Assembly: GCF_020544465.1 (NCBI RefSeq) | Contig: NZ_CP066126.1 | Coordinates: 3,596,001-3,660,000, forward strand | From: Chromobacterium rhizoryzae | Lineage (GTDB): Bacteria > Pseudomonadota > Gammaproteobacteria > Burkholderiales > Chromobacteriaceae | Length of the DNA stretch: 64,000 bases | Reading direction: 5' to 3' | Shown: one piece after another, positions 17,107-25,316 of the stretch | Layout: the number at the start of each line of letters is the position of its first letter | Numbering within the stretch: position 1 is the first letter of the stretch | Notes under the pieces: model-generated | What the model was told of the DNA's origin: nothing | What the model saw: only the letters and a program-made list of their open reading frames with translations | Databases searched by the model: none | Position numbers and translations under genes: made by a program

Positions 17107-17628
17107 ATGCCCATCCTGCCCATTACCCTGACCCATGCCGGCCGCGCCGCCGGACATCAGCTCTCGCAACAGGAGCATGGCGGCAAACACGGCCGCCAGC
17201 GCGAGCCCGCGGCCGCCGCGGCCAAGCCCGGCGCCGACAGCCGCTTTTCCGCCAACAAGCAATTCCTGGATTTATTTCACCACGCGGTGATGGACCCGCT
17301 CAGCTGCGCGCTGGATCTGCCGCTGATGGGCAAGGACCTGCTGAGCGGCCTGGGCCTGGAACACAATCCCGGCTACGCGGCGGAACGGATCGTCCGCGAC
17401 TTCTACCAGCTGTACGCCCTCTACCGGCAGCAACACCCCAAGCAATCGCCGATGCAGCAGCTGTTCATCTTCCTGGCCGTCGCGCGGCAGAGCCTGGACT
17501 GCGGCTTCAATGAAACCCACCAGGTGCTGGAAAACATGAATATGCTGCACCTCGCCTACCACGATCTGGTCTCGGCCAAGGAGCAAGTGACGGTGGCGCT
17601 GATCAACTTCGGCCAGCCGCCGGTCTAG
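17107..17628 (+). CDS. Small protein related to the DUF5610 neighbour
   Basis: This 173-residue protein starts at 17107 (MPILPITLTHAGR) after AAGGAG; an earlier in-frame ATG at 17020 lacks a site. A basic, low-complexity N-terminus (to ~50) is followed by an alpha-helical domain. FYQLYALYRQQHPKQSPMQQ and VARQSLDCGFNETHQVLENM align by eye with the DUF5610 core of the upstream protein (Y..QHPE.S and GFEKGYAEAVDVL). I read the two as diverged paralogues in one operon. Function unknown. Confidence 0.6.
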   Translation: MPILPITLTHAGRAAGHQLSQQEHGGKHGRQREPAAAAAKPGADSRFSANKQFLDLFHHAVMDPLSCALDLPLMGKDLLSGLGLEHNPGYAAERIVRDFYQLYALYRQQHPKQSPMQQLFIFLAVARQSLDCGFNETHQVLENMNMLHLAYHDLVSAKEQVTVALINFGQPPV

Positions 17629-17806
17629 GCAACGATTCCGGCTCTAGCGCGGAACGCGCCTCAGGCGCCTGTCCCTCTCTCCCTGCCCGCCCCTAAGCGC
17701 GGCCGAGCGCCGCGTTCTTGCCCCATATCAATTTTGATTCATCTAGAAATATGCTCATTCGTATTTTTTAGTAAATTATAATTTTGTTATTTACATTGAG
17801 CTGGAT
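17629..17806. promoter_or_regulatory. AT-rich promoter region of dcuC
   Basis: The last ~80 bases are strongly AT-rich (TATTTTTTAGTAAATTATAATTTT), in contrast to the surroundings, and contain TATAAT (17777-17782). A TTGAT half-site at 17734-17738 lacks a good second half, so I do not call FNR control. Confidence 0.4.
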
Positions 17807-19156
17807 ATGGAATTACTGATAGGCACGATAGTCACGCTGCTGGTGGGCCGGGCTATCTTCAAAGGCTACTCCGCCACCGGCGTGCTGATGCTGGGCGGTC
17901 TGGCGCTGTTGATCGCCACCGCCTTGCAAGGCATGCCGGTGCTGCCCAAAAACGTGGCCGCCACCGGCCACGCCGCCACGGACATCGCCGAGTTCGTCAA
18001 ATCCCTGCTCAGCAGCCGCGCCGCGGACCTGGGCCTGATGGTGATGGCGCTGTGCGGCTTCGCCGGCTACATGACCCATATCGGCGCCAACGACATGGTG
18101 GTCAAGCTGGCCTCCAAGCCGCTCAGCCGCATCAAGTCGCCGTACGTGCTGATGGTGGCGGCCTACTTCGTCGCCTGCCTGCTGTCGCTGGCGGTGTCGT
18201 CCGCCACCGGCCTGGGCGTGCTGCTGATGGCCACCTTGTTCCCGCTGATGGTGAACATGGGCATCAGCCGCGGCGCGGCGGCGGCCATCTGCGCGTCGCC
18301 GGCGGCGCTGATCTTGTCGCCCACCTCCGGCGACGTGGTGATCGCCGCCCAGGCCTCGGGCATGCCGCTGATCGACTTCGCCTTCAAGACCACGCTGCCC
18401 ATCTCGCTGCTGGCCATCGCCGGCATAGGCTGCGCCCACTTCTTCTGGCAACGCTATCTGGACCGCAAGGAAAACCTGCCGCTGACGCGCCAGGACGTGC
18501 ACGAGATCGTCACCGACGCGCCGGCGCTGTACTGCCTGCTGCCGTTCACGCCCATCGCCGGCGTGCTGGTGTTCAACGGCAAGCTGGCGCCGGAACTGCA
18601 CATCGTCACCGTGCTGATCCTGTGCATCGCGCTGGCCGCGCTGGTGGAATTCCTGCGCCATCGCCGCGCCGCGCCGGTGTTCGCCGGCCTGGAAGTGGCT
18701 TACAAGGGCATGGGCGACGCCTTCAGCAGCGTGGTGATGCTGATCGTGGCCGCCGGCGTGTTCGCCCACGGCCTGTCCGCGCTGGGCTTCATCAATCAGT
18801 TGATCGGCCTGGCGCAGTCCTTCGGCTCCGGCGCCATGGTCTTGATGCTGGTGCTGGTGGCGATCACCACGCTGGCGGCGCTGACCACCGGCTCCGGCAA
18901 CGCGCCCTTCTACGCCTTCGTGGAACTGATCCCCAAACTGGCGGCCGAAGCCGGCATCAACCCGGCCTTCCTCGCCATCCCCATGCTGCAGGCGTCCAAT
19001 CTGGGCCGCACCGTGTCGCCGGTGTCCGGCGTGGTGGTGGCCTGCGCCGGCATGGGCCAGGTGTCGCCGTTCGAGATCGTCAAGCGCACCTCGGTGCCGG
19101 TGATCGTCGGCCTGGTGATTGTGGTATTGGGCACGCTGGCGCTGGTGCCGGCCTGA
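17807..19156 (+). CDS. dcuC: Anaerobic C4-dicarboxylate transporter, DcuC type
   Basis: This 449-residue inner-membrane carrier has about 12 hydrophobic segments. DcuC family marks are VMALCGFAGYMTHIGANDM, SSATGLGVLLMATLFPLMV, ICASPAALILSPTSGDVVIA, TTGSGNAPFYAFVELIP and ASNLGRTVSPVSGVVVAC. DcuC moves succinate and fumarate, mostly as an exporter or exchanger in fermentation. No partner genes adjoin it. The TGA stop (19154-19156) is the left flank of an insertion element. Confidence 0.9.
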   Translation: MELLIGTIVTLLVGRAIFKGYSATGVLMLGGLALLIATALQGMPVLPKNVAATGHAATDIAEFVKSLLSSRAADLGLMVMALCGFAGYMTHIGANDMVVKLASKPLSRIKSPYVLMVAAYFVACLLSLAVSSATGLGVLLMATLFPLMVNMGISRGAAAAICASPAALILSPTSGDVVIAAQASGMPLIDFAFKTTLPISLLAIAGIGCAHFFWQRYLDRKENLPLTRQDVHEIVTDAPALYCLLPFTPIAGVLVFNGKLAPELHIVTVLILCIALAALVEFLRHRRAAPVFAGLEVAYKGMGDAFSSVVMLIVAAGVFAHGLSALGFINQLIGLAQSFGSGAMVLMLVLVAITTLAALTTGSGNAPFYAFVELIPKLAAEAGINPAFLAIPMLQASNLGRTVSPVSGVVVACAGMGQVSPFEIVKRTSVPVIVGLVIVVLGTLALVPA

Positions 19157-19310
19157 GAACCCGTTCAATGTCTGCTGCGCGTCGGCAGGATGGATATAAG
19201 AAGCGCATTGAAAACAGCTCCGAAATGCTCATGTACCGTATGTGCATTCCGCTCCCTTAGCCGCAACGCCTTGTCTCGCCCTCGCTCGCGAGACTTTGAA
19301 CAGGCTCTGA
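19154..19310. mobile_element. MITE-like element, family A, reverse copy
   Basis: The left end is GAACCCGTTCAATGTC and the right end GACTTTGAACAGGCTC, flanked by TGA on both sides (19154-19156, the dcuC stop, and 19308-19310). The core carries GAAATGCTCATGTACC / GTGCATTCCGC in reverse orientation. A partial second copy (GAACCCGTTTCCGATCTGC) follows immediately, to about 19368. Confidence 0.7.
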
Positions 19311-19388
19311 GAACCCGTTTCCGATCTGCTGCGCTTCAGCAATAAGGCGTTTGAAGCACCGTCAAACCCGATTCCCGCCGAAGAGAAA

Positions 19389-19410
19389 ACGGCCGCCCTC
19401 AGGCGGCCGT
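19389..19410 (-). terminator. Rho-independent terminator of the M35 peptidase gene
   Basis: Stem ACGGCCGCC / GGCGGCCGT with a 4-base loop. On the minus strand it is followed by TTTTCTCTT. It lies 23 bp past the peptidase stop. Confidence 0.75.
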
Positions 19411-19432
19411 TTCTCATGGCGCAAGGGAAAGC

Positions 19433-20545
19433 TTATTGCTGGGCCGGGGTGTTCTCGGCGAAGTATTCGTGGTTGTCGGCGTTGTTCAAGGCTTGGGTCG
19501 GATTGGTCTTCGCCAGGTTCTTGGCGCCCGCCTGGCCATAAACGTGGTCGTCGGTGCCCGCCACCACGGTGAAGTGGGACAGCTCATGCACCAGGGTGCC
19601 GCCCTTGGAGTCGGTGCCGCTGGTCGGCGCGTTCCAGAAGGCGCCGCACAGATAGATCTTGTACGGCTGCGCAGGATAGACGTAAGCGTAAGTGCCGGCC
19701 TGGGTGCAACCGCAATCGATGCTGATCGGCTTGGTGTCCAGCGCGTCCTTGATGCTGACGTAATGGGACTTGGCGGTGTTCCAGTTGGCCAGCGCGTACT
19801 TGCCGAACCACGTGGTATAGCGCGGGGTGCCGGACGGAGAACCGGACAGATAGCTGACCGAATCGTTGGCCATATTGATGGCCGCGCTGACGCCGCCGTT
19901 GGTCTGGCTTTGCTGGGTCACCGAGCAATTGGCCGCGTAAGTGACGCTGGAAGCGGCCGCCTTGCGGCTGAGGATGGACCATTCGCGTTGCGCGTCCAGC
20001 GACTGCTTCAACAGCTTGCTGCTGCGGCCGGCCACCGACACGCTGGCGGTATTGGAGCTCAGCACCTCGTCGGCGGCGACGGCGGCGTCCGCGCCGGAGG
20101 CGATCTTGGCGTTCAGCTGCGGCGCGGCGCGGTTCAGCACGCGGGAGCTGGCCGCCTGGAAGCGCACGTCGAAACGGCCGCTTTTCGACATATCGTAGTA
20201 GTCGGACACCTTGACCTTGACGCTCAGCGAAGCGCCCGGCGCCAGCGCCACGGTATCCTTGATGGTGGGCACCGCCCGCTTGTAGCGCGGCCCCAGATAG
20301 CTGACCGGCTTGCCGTCGCGGCTGACCTCGAAAATCTGTTCCTGCAAATCCTGCCCCGGCACGTACCATTTGTAGATATGCAAGGTTTCCTTGCCGGCAT
20401 TGCGGTAATTCAACACCACCTCGACGTCCTGATCCGCCGCCACCGCGGCCTGCTGCTTGGCCACGCTCACTTGCAGATCATGCGCCTGGGCGAAGCCGCC
20501 CCCCAAAGCCATCACGAACAAGGCAATCGGCAACACTTTTTTCAT
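19433..20545 (-). CDS. Secreted M35 (deuterolysin/aspzincin) metallopeptidase
   Basis: This 370-residue exported protease has a signal peptide (1-21, ending FAQA), a ~150-residue N-terminal beta-rich domain (QVSVAKQQAAVAADQDVEVV, SLSVKVKVSDYYDMSKSGRF) and a C-terminal peptidase domain. The zinc site is HELSH at 320-324 plus GTDDHVYG at 330-337, the aspzincin Asp pattern that replaces the third His. Several Cys pairs (CSVTQQ, CGCTQAG, YLCGAF) suggest disulphides. The domain order resembles peptidyl-Lys metalloendopeptidases of Aeromonas type (from memory). It is probably an extracellular nutrient or virulence protease. Confidence 0.85.
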   Translation of the reverse strand: MKKVLPIALFVMALGGGFAQAHDLQVSVAKQQAAVAADQDVEVVLNYRNAGKETLHIYKWYVPGQDLQEQIFEVSRDGKPVSYLGPRYKRAVPTIKDTVALAPGASLSVKVKVSDYYDMSKSGRFDVRFQAASSRVLNRAAPQLNAKIASGADAAVAADEVLSSNTASVSVAGRSSKLLKQSLDAQREWSILSRKAAASSVTYAANCSVTQQSQTNGGVSAAINMANDSVSYLSGSPSGTPRYTTWFGKYALANWNTAKSHYVSIKDALDTKPISIDCGCTQAGTYAYVYPAQPYKIYLCGAFWNAPTSGTDSKGGTLVHELSHFTVVAGTDDHVYGQAGAKNLAKTNPTQALNNADNHEYFAENTPAQQ

Positions 20546-20895
20546 TGATCTTCTCCTGGCGGAAACACCGGCCCCTCTGCCGCGCTTGTGGCCCGACAGC
20601 GCGTTGCCAGCCCTTCCAACCCCTTTGTCATCACGTGTTTATTAAAATGGATCGCAAACATATTTCGAATGCGAAAGTCATTAATTACATGACGAAGACA
20701 TGATTTCAATCAAGAAAAGCGGCCTTGCCGACACGAAATCGGCGGCTGTCTGATTTTTGGCACGCTTCATAAAACAGCCTGTTCTAGGTTAAAGTAGCGG
20801 GTTGCCCTGCTTGGTGAGACCGATCCAGGCAGGCGACATGCCGGCAGGCCCGCGCCGCGCCCGGCTCCGCATCTCAACCTTCGACTGTTTATCGA
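20546..20895. other. Intergenic region between the M35 peptidase gene and queC
   Basis: It holds two divergent promoters by position. An AT-rich stretch at 20640-20700 probably serves the peptidase gene. Near 20735-20760 a weak hairpin (GCCGA...TCGGC) is followed by TTTTT. I looked for a preQ1 riboswitch before queC and did not recognise one. Confidence 0.4.
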
Positions 20896-21606
20896 ATGGC
20901 GAACACAATGAATCAGACACCTGAAAAGGCTCTGGTCGTCCTTTCCGGCGGCCAGGACTCCACCACCTGCCTGTATTGGGCCTTGCAGACCTTCGGCCGC
21001 GACAATGTCGAAGCCGTCACCTTCGACTACGGCCAGCGCCACCGCGTGGAGCTGGACTGCGCGCGCAAGATCGCCGCGCTCGCCGGCGTGCGCCAGACCG
21101 TGCTGCCCATCGACACCTTCGCCGCCATCGGCGGCAACGCGCTGACCGACGCCGACATCGCGCCGGAAGACGGCGCCCGCGACGACGACGCGCTGCCCAA
21201 CACCTTCGTGCCCGGCCGCAACCTGATCTTCCTGACCTTCGCCGCCGCGCTGGCCTATACCCGCGGCGCGCGCCACCTGGTCGCCGGCGTCGCCCAGACC
21301 GACTATTCCGGCTATCCCGATTGCCGCGAAAACACCCTCAAGGCGCTGGAAGTGGCGCTGCGGCTGGGCATGGACAGCCGAGTGGAGCTGCACGCGCCGC
21401 TGATGTATCTGTCCAAGGCGGAAACCGTGGCTTTGGCGCAACAAGTCGGCGCGATGGACGCATTATCCTGGAGTCACACCTGTTATAACGGACAGGTGCC
21501 GCCCTGCGGCCATTGCGCGTCTTGCGAGTTGCGCGCCAAGGGTTTCGCCGAAGCCGGCGTGCCCGACCCGCTGATCGTCCGCTGCCAAACCCGCCAGGAG
21601 GACTGA
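20896..21606 (+). CDS. queC: 7-cyano-7-deazaguanine (preQ0) synthase
   Basis: This 236-residue enzyme converts 7-carboxy-7-deazaguanine to preQ0 with ATP and ammonia in queuosine synthesis. It has the PP-loop SGGQDSTT (residues 17-24), TFDYGQRHRVEL, FVPGRNLIFLT and GVAQTDYSGYPDCR. The C-terminal zinc cluster is CYNGQVPPCGHCASC. The start may be 20896 or the ATG at 20908; neither has a strong ribosome-binding site. The QueD-like gene begins 1 bp after its stop. Confidence 0.95.
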   Translation: MANTMNQTPEKALVVLSGGQDSTTCLYWALQTFGRDNVEAVTFDYGQRHRVELDCARKIAALAGVRQTVLPIDTFAAIGGNALTDADIAPEDGARDDDALPNTFVPGRNLIFLTFAAALAYTRGARHLVAGVAQTDYSGYPDCRENTLKALEVALRLGMDSRVELHAPLMYLSKAETVALAQQVGAMDALSWSHTCYNGQVPPCGHCASCELRAKGFAEAGVPDPLIVRCQTRQED

Positions 21607-21607
21607 G

Positions 21608-22627
21608 ATGCACACCTCCAGCCTGATCGCCGGCGCCCGCTTCGAAGCCGCCCGGCAGGTGAGCGGCGCGTCCGACCTCACCGCGCGCCCGCATGGCCAC
21701 AGCTTTCGCGTCATCGCCCGCGCCGACGCCCAATACCCGGCCCACGAGCGGCTGCAGGCGGCGCTGGACGCCGCCGTCGCGCCGCTGGACTACGCCGATC
21801 TGAACCGCCAACTGAGCCAATGCGACGATCTGGCGCTGGCCGCCCACCTCGCCGCCGCCCTGCCCTGCCCGGCGGCGCTGAGCCTGCAAAGCTCGCCGCA
21901 GCGCGGCGTGACGCTGGACGGCGACCTCACCCTCAACTGGATACAAGTTCAGTTCGAGGCCGCCCATCAACTGCCCCATGTGCCGGCTGGCCATAAATGC
22001 GGCCGTCTGCACGGCCACGGTTTCGGCGTGCGTCTCGCCGCCGATGCCAGGCTCAGCGGCCATCCGCGGCTGGAGGCCGCCTGGCGGCCCTTGTTCCTGG
22101 AACTCAATCACCGCTATCTCAACGACATCGCCGGCCTGGACAACCCCACCAGCGAGGTGCTGGCGCAATGGCTGCATCAGCGGCTGGCCGACACGCTGCC
22201 GGGCCTGGCCTGGGTGGAGGTGCGCGAAACCCATAGCGCCGGCAGCCAGTACGACGGCCGGCGCTTCCGCATCTGGAAGGAACAGCGCTTTGAAAGCGCC
22301 CGGCCCTTCAACGATCAGGGCGCCTACACCGGCCACAGCTATCTGGTCCGGCTGATGCTCAGCGGCGAGCTGGACCAGGCCATGGGCTGGCTGTTGGACT
22401 TCGGCGACGTCAAGGACCGCTTCAAGCCCATCTACCGCCAGCTGGACCACAATCCGCTGGACCGGCTCAGCGGCGTGCGCGGCGGCGACAGCGCCTCGGT
22501 GGCGGAGTGGGTGCACGCCCATCTGTCGCCGCTGGTGCCGGAACTGGCGCGCATCGATCTGATGGAGCAGGAGCTGCGCGGCGTGTCGCTGATGTTCCGC
22601 GACGATATGCGCTGGCCGCTGCTGTAA
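21608..22627 (+). CDS. Triple-domain QueD-like 6-carboxytetrahydropterin synthase
   Basis: This 339-residue protein contains three PTPS/QueD-like units; QueD itself is ~120 residues. Unit 1 (~1-105) has GARFEAARQV and RPHGHSF but lacks a clear catalytic Cys. Unit 2 (~110-220) looks complete: VQFEAAHQLPHVPAGHKCGR with HGHGFGV (zinc His and catalytic Cys), FLELNHRYLNDI and VRETHSAGSQY. Unit 3 (~225-339) has RFESARPF, YTGHSYLVRL, LLDFGDVKDRFKPIYRQLDH and ELRGVSLMF, with a partial His set. AGGAGG lies at the end of queC. The position between queC and queE argues for the QueD step (dihydroneopterin triphosphate to carboxytetrahydropterin), probably carried out by unit 2. Confidence 0.8.
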   Translation: MHTSSLIAGARFEAARQVSGASDLTARPHGHSFRVIARADAQYPAHERLQAALDAAVAPLDYADLNRQLSQCDDLALAAHLAAALPCPAALSLQSSPQRGVTLDGDLTLNWIQVQFEAAHQLPHVPAGHKCGRLHGHGFGVRLAADARLSGHPRLEAAWRPLFLELNHRYLNDIAGLDNPTSEVLAQWLHQRLADTLPGLAWVEVRETHSAGSQYDGRRFRIWKEQRFESARPFNDQGAYTGHSYLVRLMLSGELDQAMGWLLDFGDVKDRFKPIYRQLDHNPLDRLSGVRGGDSASVAEWVHAHLSPLVPELARIDLMEQELRGVSLMFRDDMRWPLL

Positions 22628-22779
22628 GAACCTGTTTACGATCTGCTGCGCGTCGGCGGGATGGATAGAAATGGGCGTTGAAACCGAACTCAGTGCTCAT
22701 GTACCACGTGTACATTCCGCTTTTTCGCTCGTTTTCGCCTTGTCTCGCCTTAGCTCGCAAGATCGTAAACACGTTCTAA
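22625..22779. mobile_element. MITE-like element, family A, reverse copy inside the que cluster
   Basis: The left end is GAACCTGTTTACGATC and the right end GATCGTAAACACGTTC, flanked by TAA at 22625-22627 (the stop of the QueD-like gene) and TAA at 22777-22779. The core has GCTCATGTACC / GTACATTCCGC reversed. It separates queCD from queE by ~185 bp. Confidence 0.72.
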
Positions 22780-22812
22780 GCCTGTCCCTTCATTACATTT
22801 AGAGAACGCGCT

Positions 22813-23448
22813 GTGACGACTTACACGGTCAAGGAAATCTTCTACACGCTGCAAGGCGAAGGCCGGCAGGCCGGCCGCGCCGCGGTGTTCTGCCGCTTCT
22901 CCGGCTGCAATCTATGGTCCGGCCGCGAGGAGGACCGCGCCAAGGCGGTCTGCCAATTCTGCGACACCGACTTCGTCGGCGTCGGCCCGGACGGCGGCAA
23001 ATTCAAGAGCGCGGCGGCGCTGGCCGCGCGCATCGCCGCGGAATGGCCGGCCGGCGCCGGCGGCGCGCCCTATGTGGTGTGCACCGGCGGCGAGCCCTTG
23101 CTGCAACTGGACGCCGAGCTGATCGCCGAACTGCACCGGCTCGGCTTCGAGGTGGCGGTGGAAACCAACGGCACCGTGGCCGCGCCGCCGGGGCTGGACT
23201 GGATCTGCGTCAGCCCCAAGGCCGGCGCGGAACTGCTGCTGCAAAGCGGCGACGAACTGAAGCTGGTCTATCCGCAGGCGACGCAGACGCCGGAAAGCGT
23301 CGAACAGCTGGACTTCGACACCTTCTATCTGCAACCGATGGACGGCCCGAACCTCGCCGCCAACACCCGCGCCGCCATCGCCTACTGCATGGCCCATCCG
23401 CGCTGGCGGCTGTCGGTGCAGACACATAAAGTTACCAATATCCGCTGA
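22813..23448 (+). CDS. queE: 7-carboxy-7-deazaguanine synthase
   Basis: This 211-residue radical-SAM enzyme contracts the carboxytetrahydropterin ring to 7-carboxy-7-deazaguanine. The [4Fe-4S] cysteines are C32, C47 and C50 in the QueE spacing CX14CX2C (CNLWSGREEDRAKAVCQFC). Also present are YTLQGEGRQAGR, CTGGEPLLQLD, ETNGT and a C-terminal SVQTHK. The start is GTG at 22813 (MTTYTVKEIFYT), with only a weak AGAGAA upstream. Confidence 0.94.
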   Translation: MTTYTVKEIFYTLQGEGRQAGRAAVFCRFSGCNLWSGREEDRAKAVCQFCDTDFVGVGPDGGKFKSAAALAARIAAEWPAGAGGAPYVVCTGGEPLLQLDAELIAELHRLGFEVAVETNGTVAAPPGLDWICVSPKAGAELLLQSGDELKLVYPQATQTPESVEQLDFDTFYLQPMDGPNLAANTRAAIAYCMAHPRWRLSVQTHKVTNIR

Positions 23449-23742
23449 ACTTGCCGGGCCCTTCGGGGCCCAATCCTTATCCGCCTCCCTCGCCCCCTCG
23501 CTCCCCCCGCAAAAAAAAACCGCGTTCCGCCGTAATGGAACCGCCTTGACGCCGACTTACCGGCAAGAAGGGCGGCCAGGCGGCGCGGTGAATCAAAAAA
23601 TCGCATCTACAGTGTAAGAAGCCGGCAAGGCCCCCGACTCAATCCATGTCCGACCCGGTGAAAGCAAGGGCGGGAAACGCGGGCTCGTTTATAATCCGCA
23701 CCATCAAGTTTCGGCCACAGGCCGTTAAACAGGAGAACCACC

Positions 23743-24003
23743 ATGAGTACCAGCAAAACCCTGATCGCATCCGCTCTCGGCGCCGTCGTCGCCATCGGCG
23801 CGCTGGCATCCGCTCCGGCGGCCGCCGCCGACAAGGAAAAGTGCTACGGCATCGCCCAGGCAGGCAAGAACGACTGCGCGTCCGCCACCGGCGCCCACTC
23901 CTGCGCCGGCCAGGCCAAGACGGACAAGGACCCGGGCGACTGGAAATACGTGGCCAAGGGCAGCTGCGAGAAAATGGGCGGCAGCACCGCTCCCAAGAAG
24001 TAA
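23743..24003 (+). CDS. bufA1: Bufferin precursor 1 (DUF2282)
   Basis: This 86-residue exported peptide has a signal peptide (1-29, SALGAVVAIGALASAPAAAA) and a short mature part with four Cys (34, 45, 54, 75) in the DUF2282 pattern KCYGIAQAGKNDCAS, HSCAGQAK, DWKYVAKGSCEKMGG. Bufferins are RiPPs in which an MNIO enzyme converts Cys to thiooxazole groups; the exported product binds copper. AGGAG precedes the ATG, and TATAAT at 23690-23695 may be its -10. It heads the buf gene set. Confidence 0.88.
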   Translation: MSTSKTLIASALGAVVAIGALASAPAAAADKEKCYGIAQAGKNDCASATGAHSCAGQAKTDKDPGDWKYVAKGSCEKMGGSTAPKK

Positions 24004-24166
24004 GCCGGACCCGGCCGGAGCACGGCCCTTGTCGCGCGCCGGCCGGAATCTGAACGAAATCTGAAAGAACGAATTTCAAATCCATGTAGTCTCAGCGAGG
24101 TTTGCCAATCGCCGGTCTTGGAGTCCGATCACAAACCGGCCCGCACCCACCTCACAGGAGACTGAC

Positions 24167-24442
24167 ATGAACACCGCTCGCAAACTGCTCGCTTCCGCCG
24201 TCGGCGCCGTCATCGCGCTGGGCGTCGCCGCCTCGGCTCAGGCCGAAGATCCGCCTCAGCCCAAGGAAAAATGCTACGGCGTCACTCCGGCCGGCAAGAA
24301 CGACTGCGCGTCCGCCGACGGCGCCCACTACTGCGCCGGCGAAGCCAAGGTGGACAACGATCCCAACGAGTGGCACAACGTGCCCAAGGGCACATGCGAG
24401 GGCCTGGGCGGCCGCACCACGCCGCCGCCGAAGCAATCCTAA
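24167..24442 (+). CDS. bufA2: Bufferin precursor 2 (DUF2282)
   Basis: This 91-residue paralogue of the upstream precursor has a signal peptide (1-26) and Cys at 36, 47, 56 and 77 with near-identical spacing (KCYGVTPAGKNDCAS, HYCAGEAK, GTCEGLGG). Acidic and His content of the mature parts differ. ACAGGAG precedes the ATG. The 163-bp gap after bufA1 contains a GC-rich hairpin (CCGGCCGG repeats, 24014-24048) and could hold a second promoter. It lies 40 bp before bufB. Confidence 0.88.
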   Translation: MNTARKLLASAVGAVIALGVAASAQAEDPPQPKEKCYGVTPAGKNDCASADGAHYCAGEAKVDNDPNEWHNVPKGTCEGLGGRTTPPPKQS

Positions 24443-24482
24443 TCGCGCCGCCGGGCCCGCCCGGACGGGCGACCCGAGGTGA

Positions 24483-25316
24483 ATGATGATGGAAACCAAG
24501 CTTCCCGCGGTGTGCGGCGTCGGCCTGCGCGCCCCGCATTACCGCGAAGCGCTGGACAGCCGCCCGGACCTGGGCTGGGTGGAAGTGCACAGCGAGAACT
24601 TCTTCGACGGCGGCATGCCCTGGAGCATGCTGCGCGAAGTGGCCGCCTGTTGGCCGCTGTCGCTGCACGGCGTCGGCCTGGGCCTGGGCTCGGCCGCGCG
24701 CCCGGACCCGGCCCATCTGGCCTCGCTCAAGCGGCTGGTGGACGCCGTACAGCCGGCCGCGGTGTCGGAACACCTGTCCTTCAACCATTCCGAACGCCGT
24801 TTCGTCAACGATCTGCTGCCCATTCCCTATACCCGCGAATCGCTGACGGTGATCGCCGGCCACGTCGCAGAAACCCAGGACGCGCTGGGCCAAGTCATCT
24901 TGCTGGAAAACCTGTCCAGCTATCTGGAGTTCCCCGGCAACGAGATGCACGAGGGCGAGTTCCTGGCCGAACTGGTGCGCCGCACCGGCTGCGGCATCCT
25001 GCTGGACATCAATAATCTCTACGTCAACCGCGTCAATCTGGGCGTGGACACCGACGCGGTGCTGGACGCGCTGCCGCCGGAGGCGATAGGCGAGATCCAC
25101 CTGGCCGGCTACAGCGAACGCGAGGGCATGCTGGTGGACACCCACAGCCAGCCGGTACACGACGGCGTCTGGCAGCTGTACCGCGAAGCCATCGCCCGGC
25201 TGGGCCCGCGGCCCACCTTGATCGAATGGGATCTGGAGATTCCGCCGCTGGCCACCCTGCGCGGCGAGGCCGCCAAGGCCCAGGCCATCCTGGAGGCCGC
25301 GTATGAACGGGTTTGA
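24483..25316 (+). CDS. bufB: MNIO (DUF692) bufferin-modifying enzyme
   Basis: This 277-residue cytosolic TIM-barrel enzyme is a multinuclear non-heme iron oxidase that modifies precursor cysteines. Likely metal ligands are in SLHGVGL, SEHLSFN, LLENLSSYLEF, LLDINNLYVN, EIHLAGY, DTHSQPVHDGVW and LIEWD, the standard DUF692 set. There are three consecutive ATG codons at 24483; the GAGG site fits the second or third best. It overlaps bufC by 14 bp. Confidence 0.92.
   Translation: MMMETKLPAVCGVGLRAPHYREALDSRPDLGWVEVHSENFFDGGMPWSMLREVAACWPLSLHGVGLGLGSAARPDPAHLASLKRLVDAVQPAAVSEHLSFNHSERRFVNDLLPIPYTRESLTVIAGHVAETQDALGQVILLENLSSYLEFPGNEMHEGEFLAELVRRTGCGILLDINNLYVNRVNLGVDTDAVLDALPPEAIGEIHLAGYSEREGMLVDTHSQPVHDGVWQLYREAIARLGPRPTLIEWDLEIPPLATLRGEAAKAQAILEAAYERV

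Noticed and set aside
17729..17750. Possible FNR site before dcuC
   Set aside because: TTGAT is present, but the second half-site matches at only two of five positions.
20735..20895. preQ1 riboswitch before queC
   Set aside because: I could not find the conserved C-rich loop and A-rich tail of preQ1 motifs; only a weak hairpin is visible.
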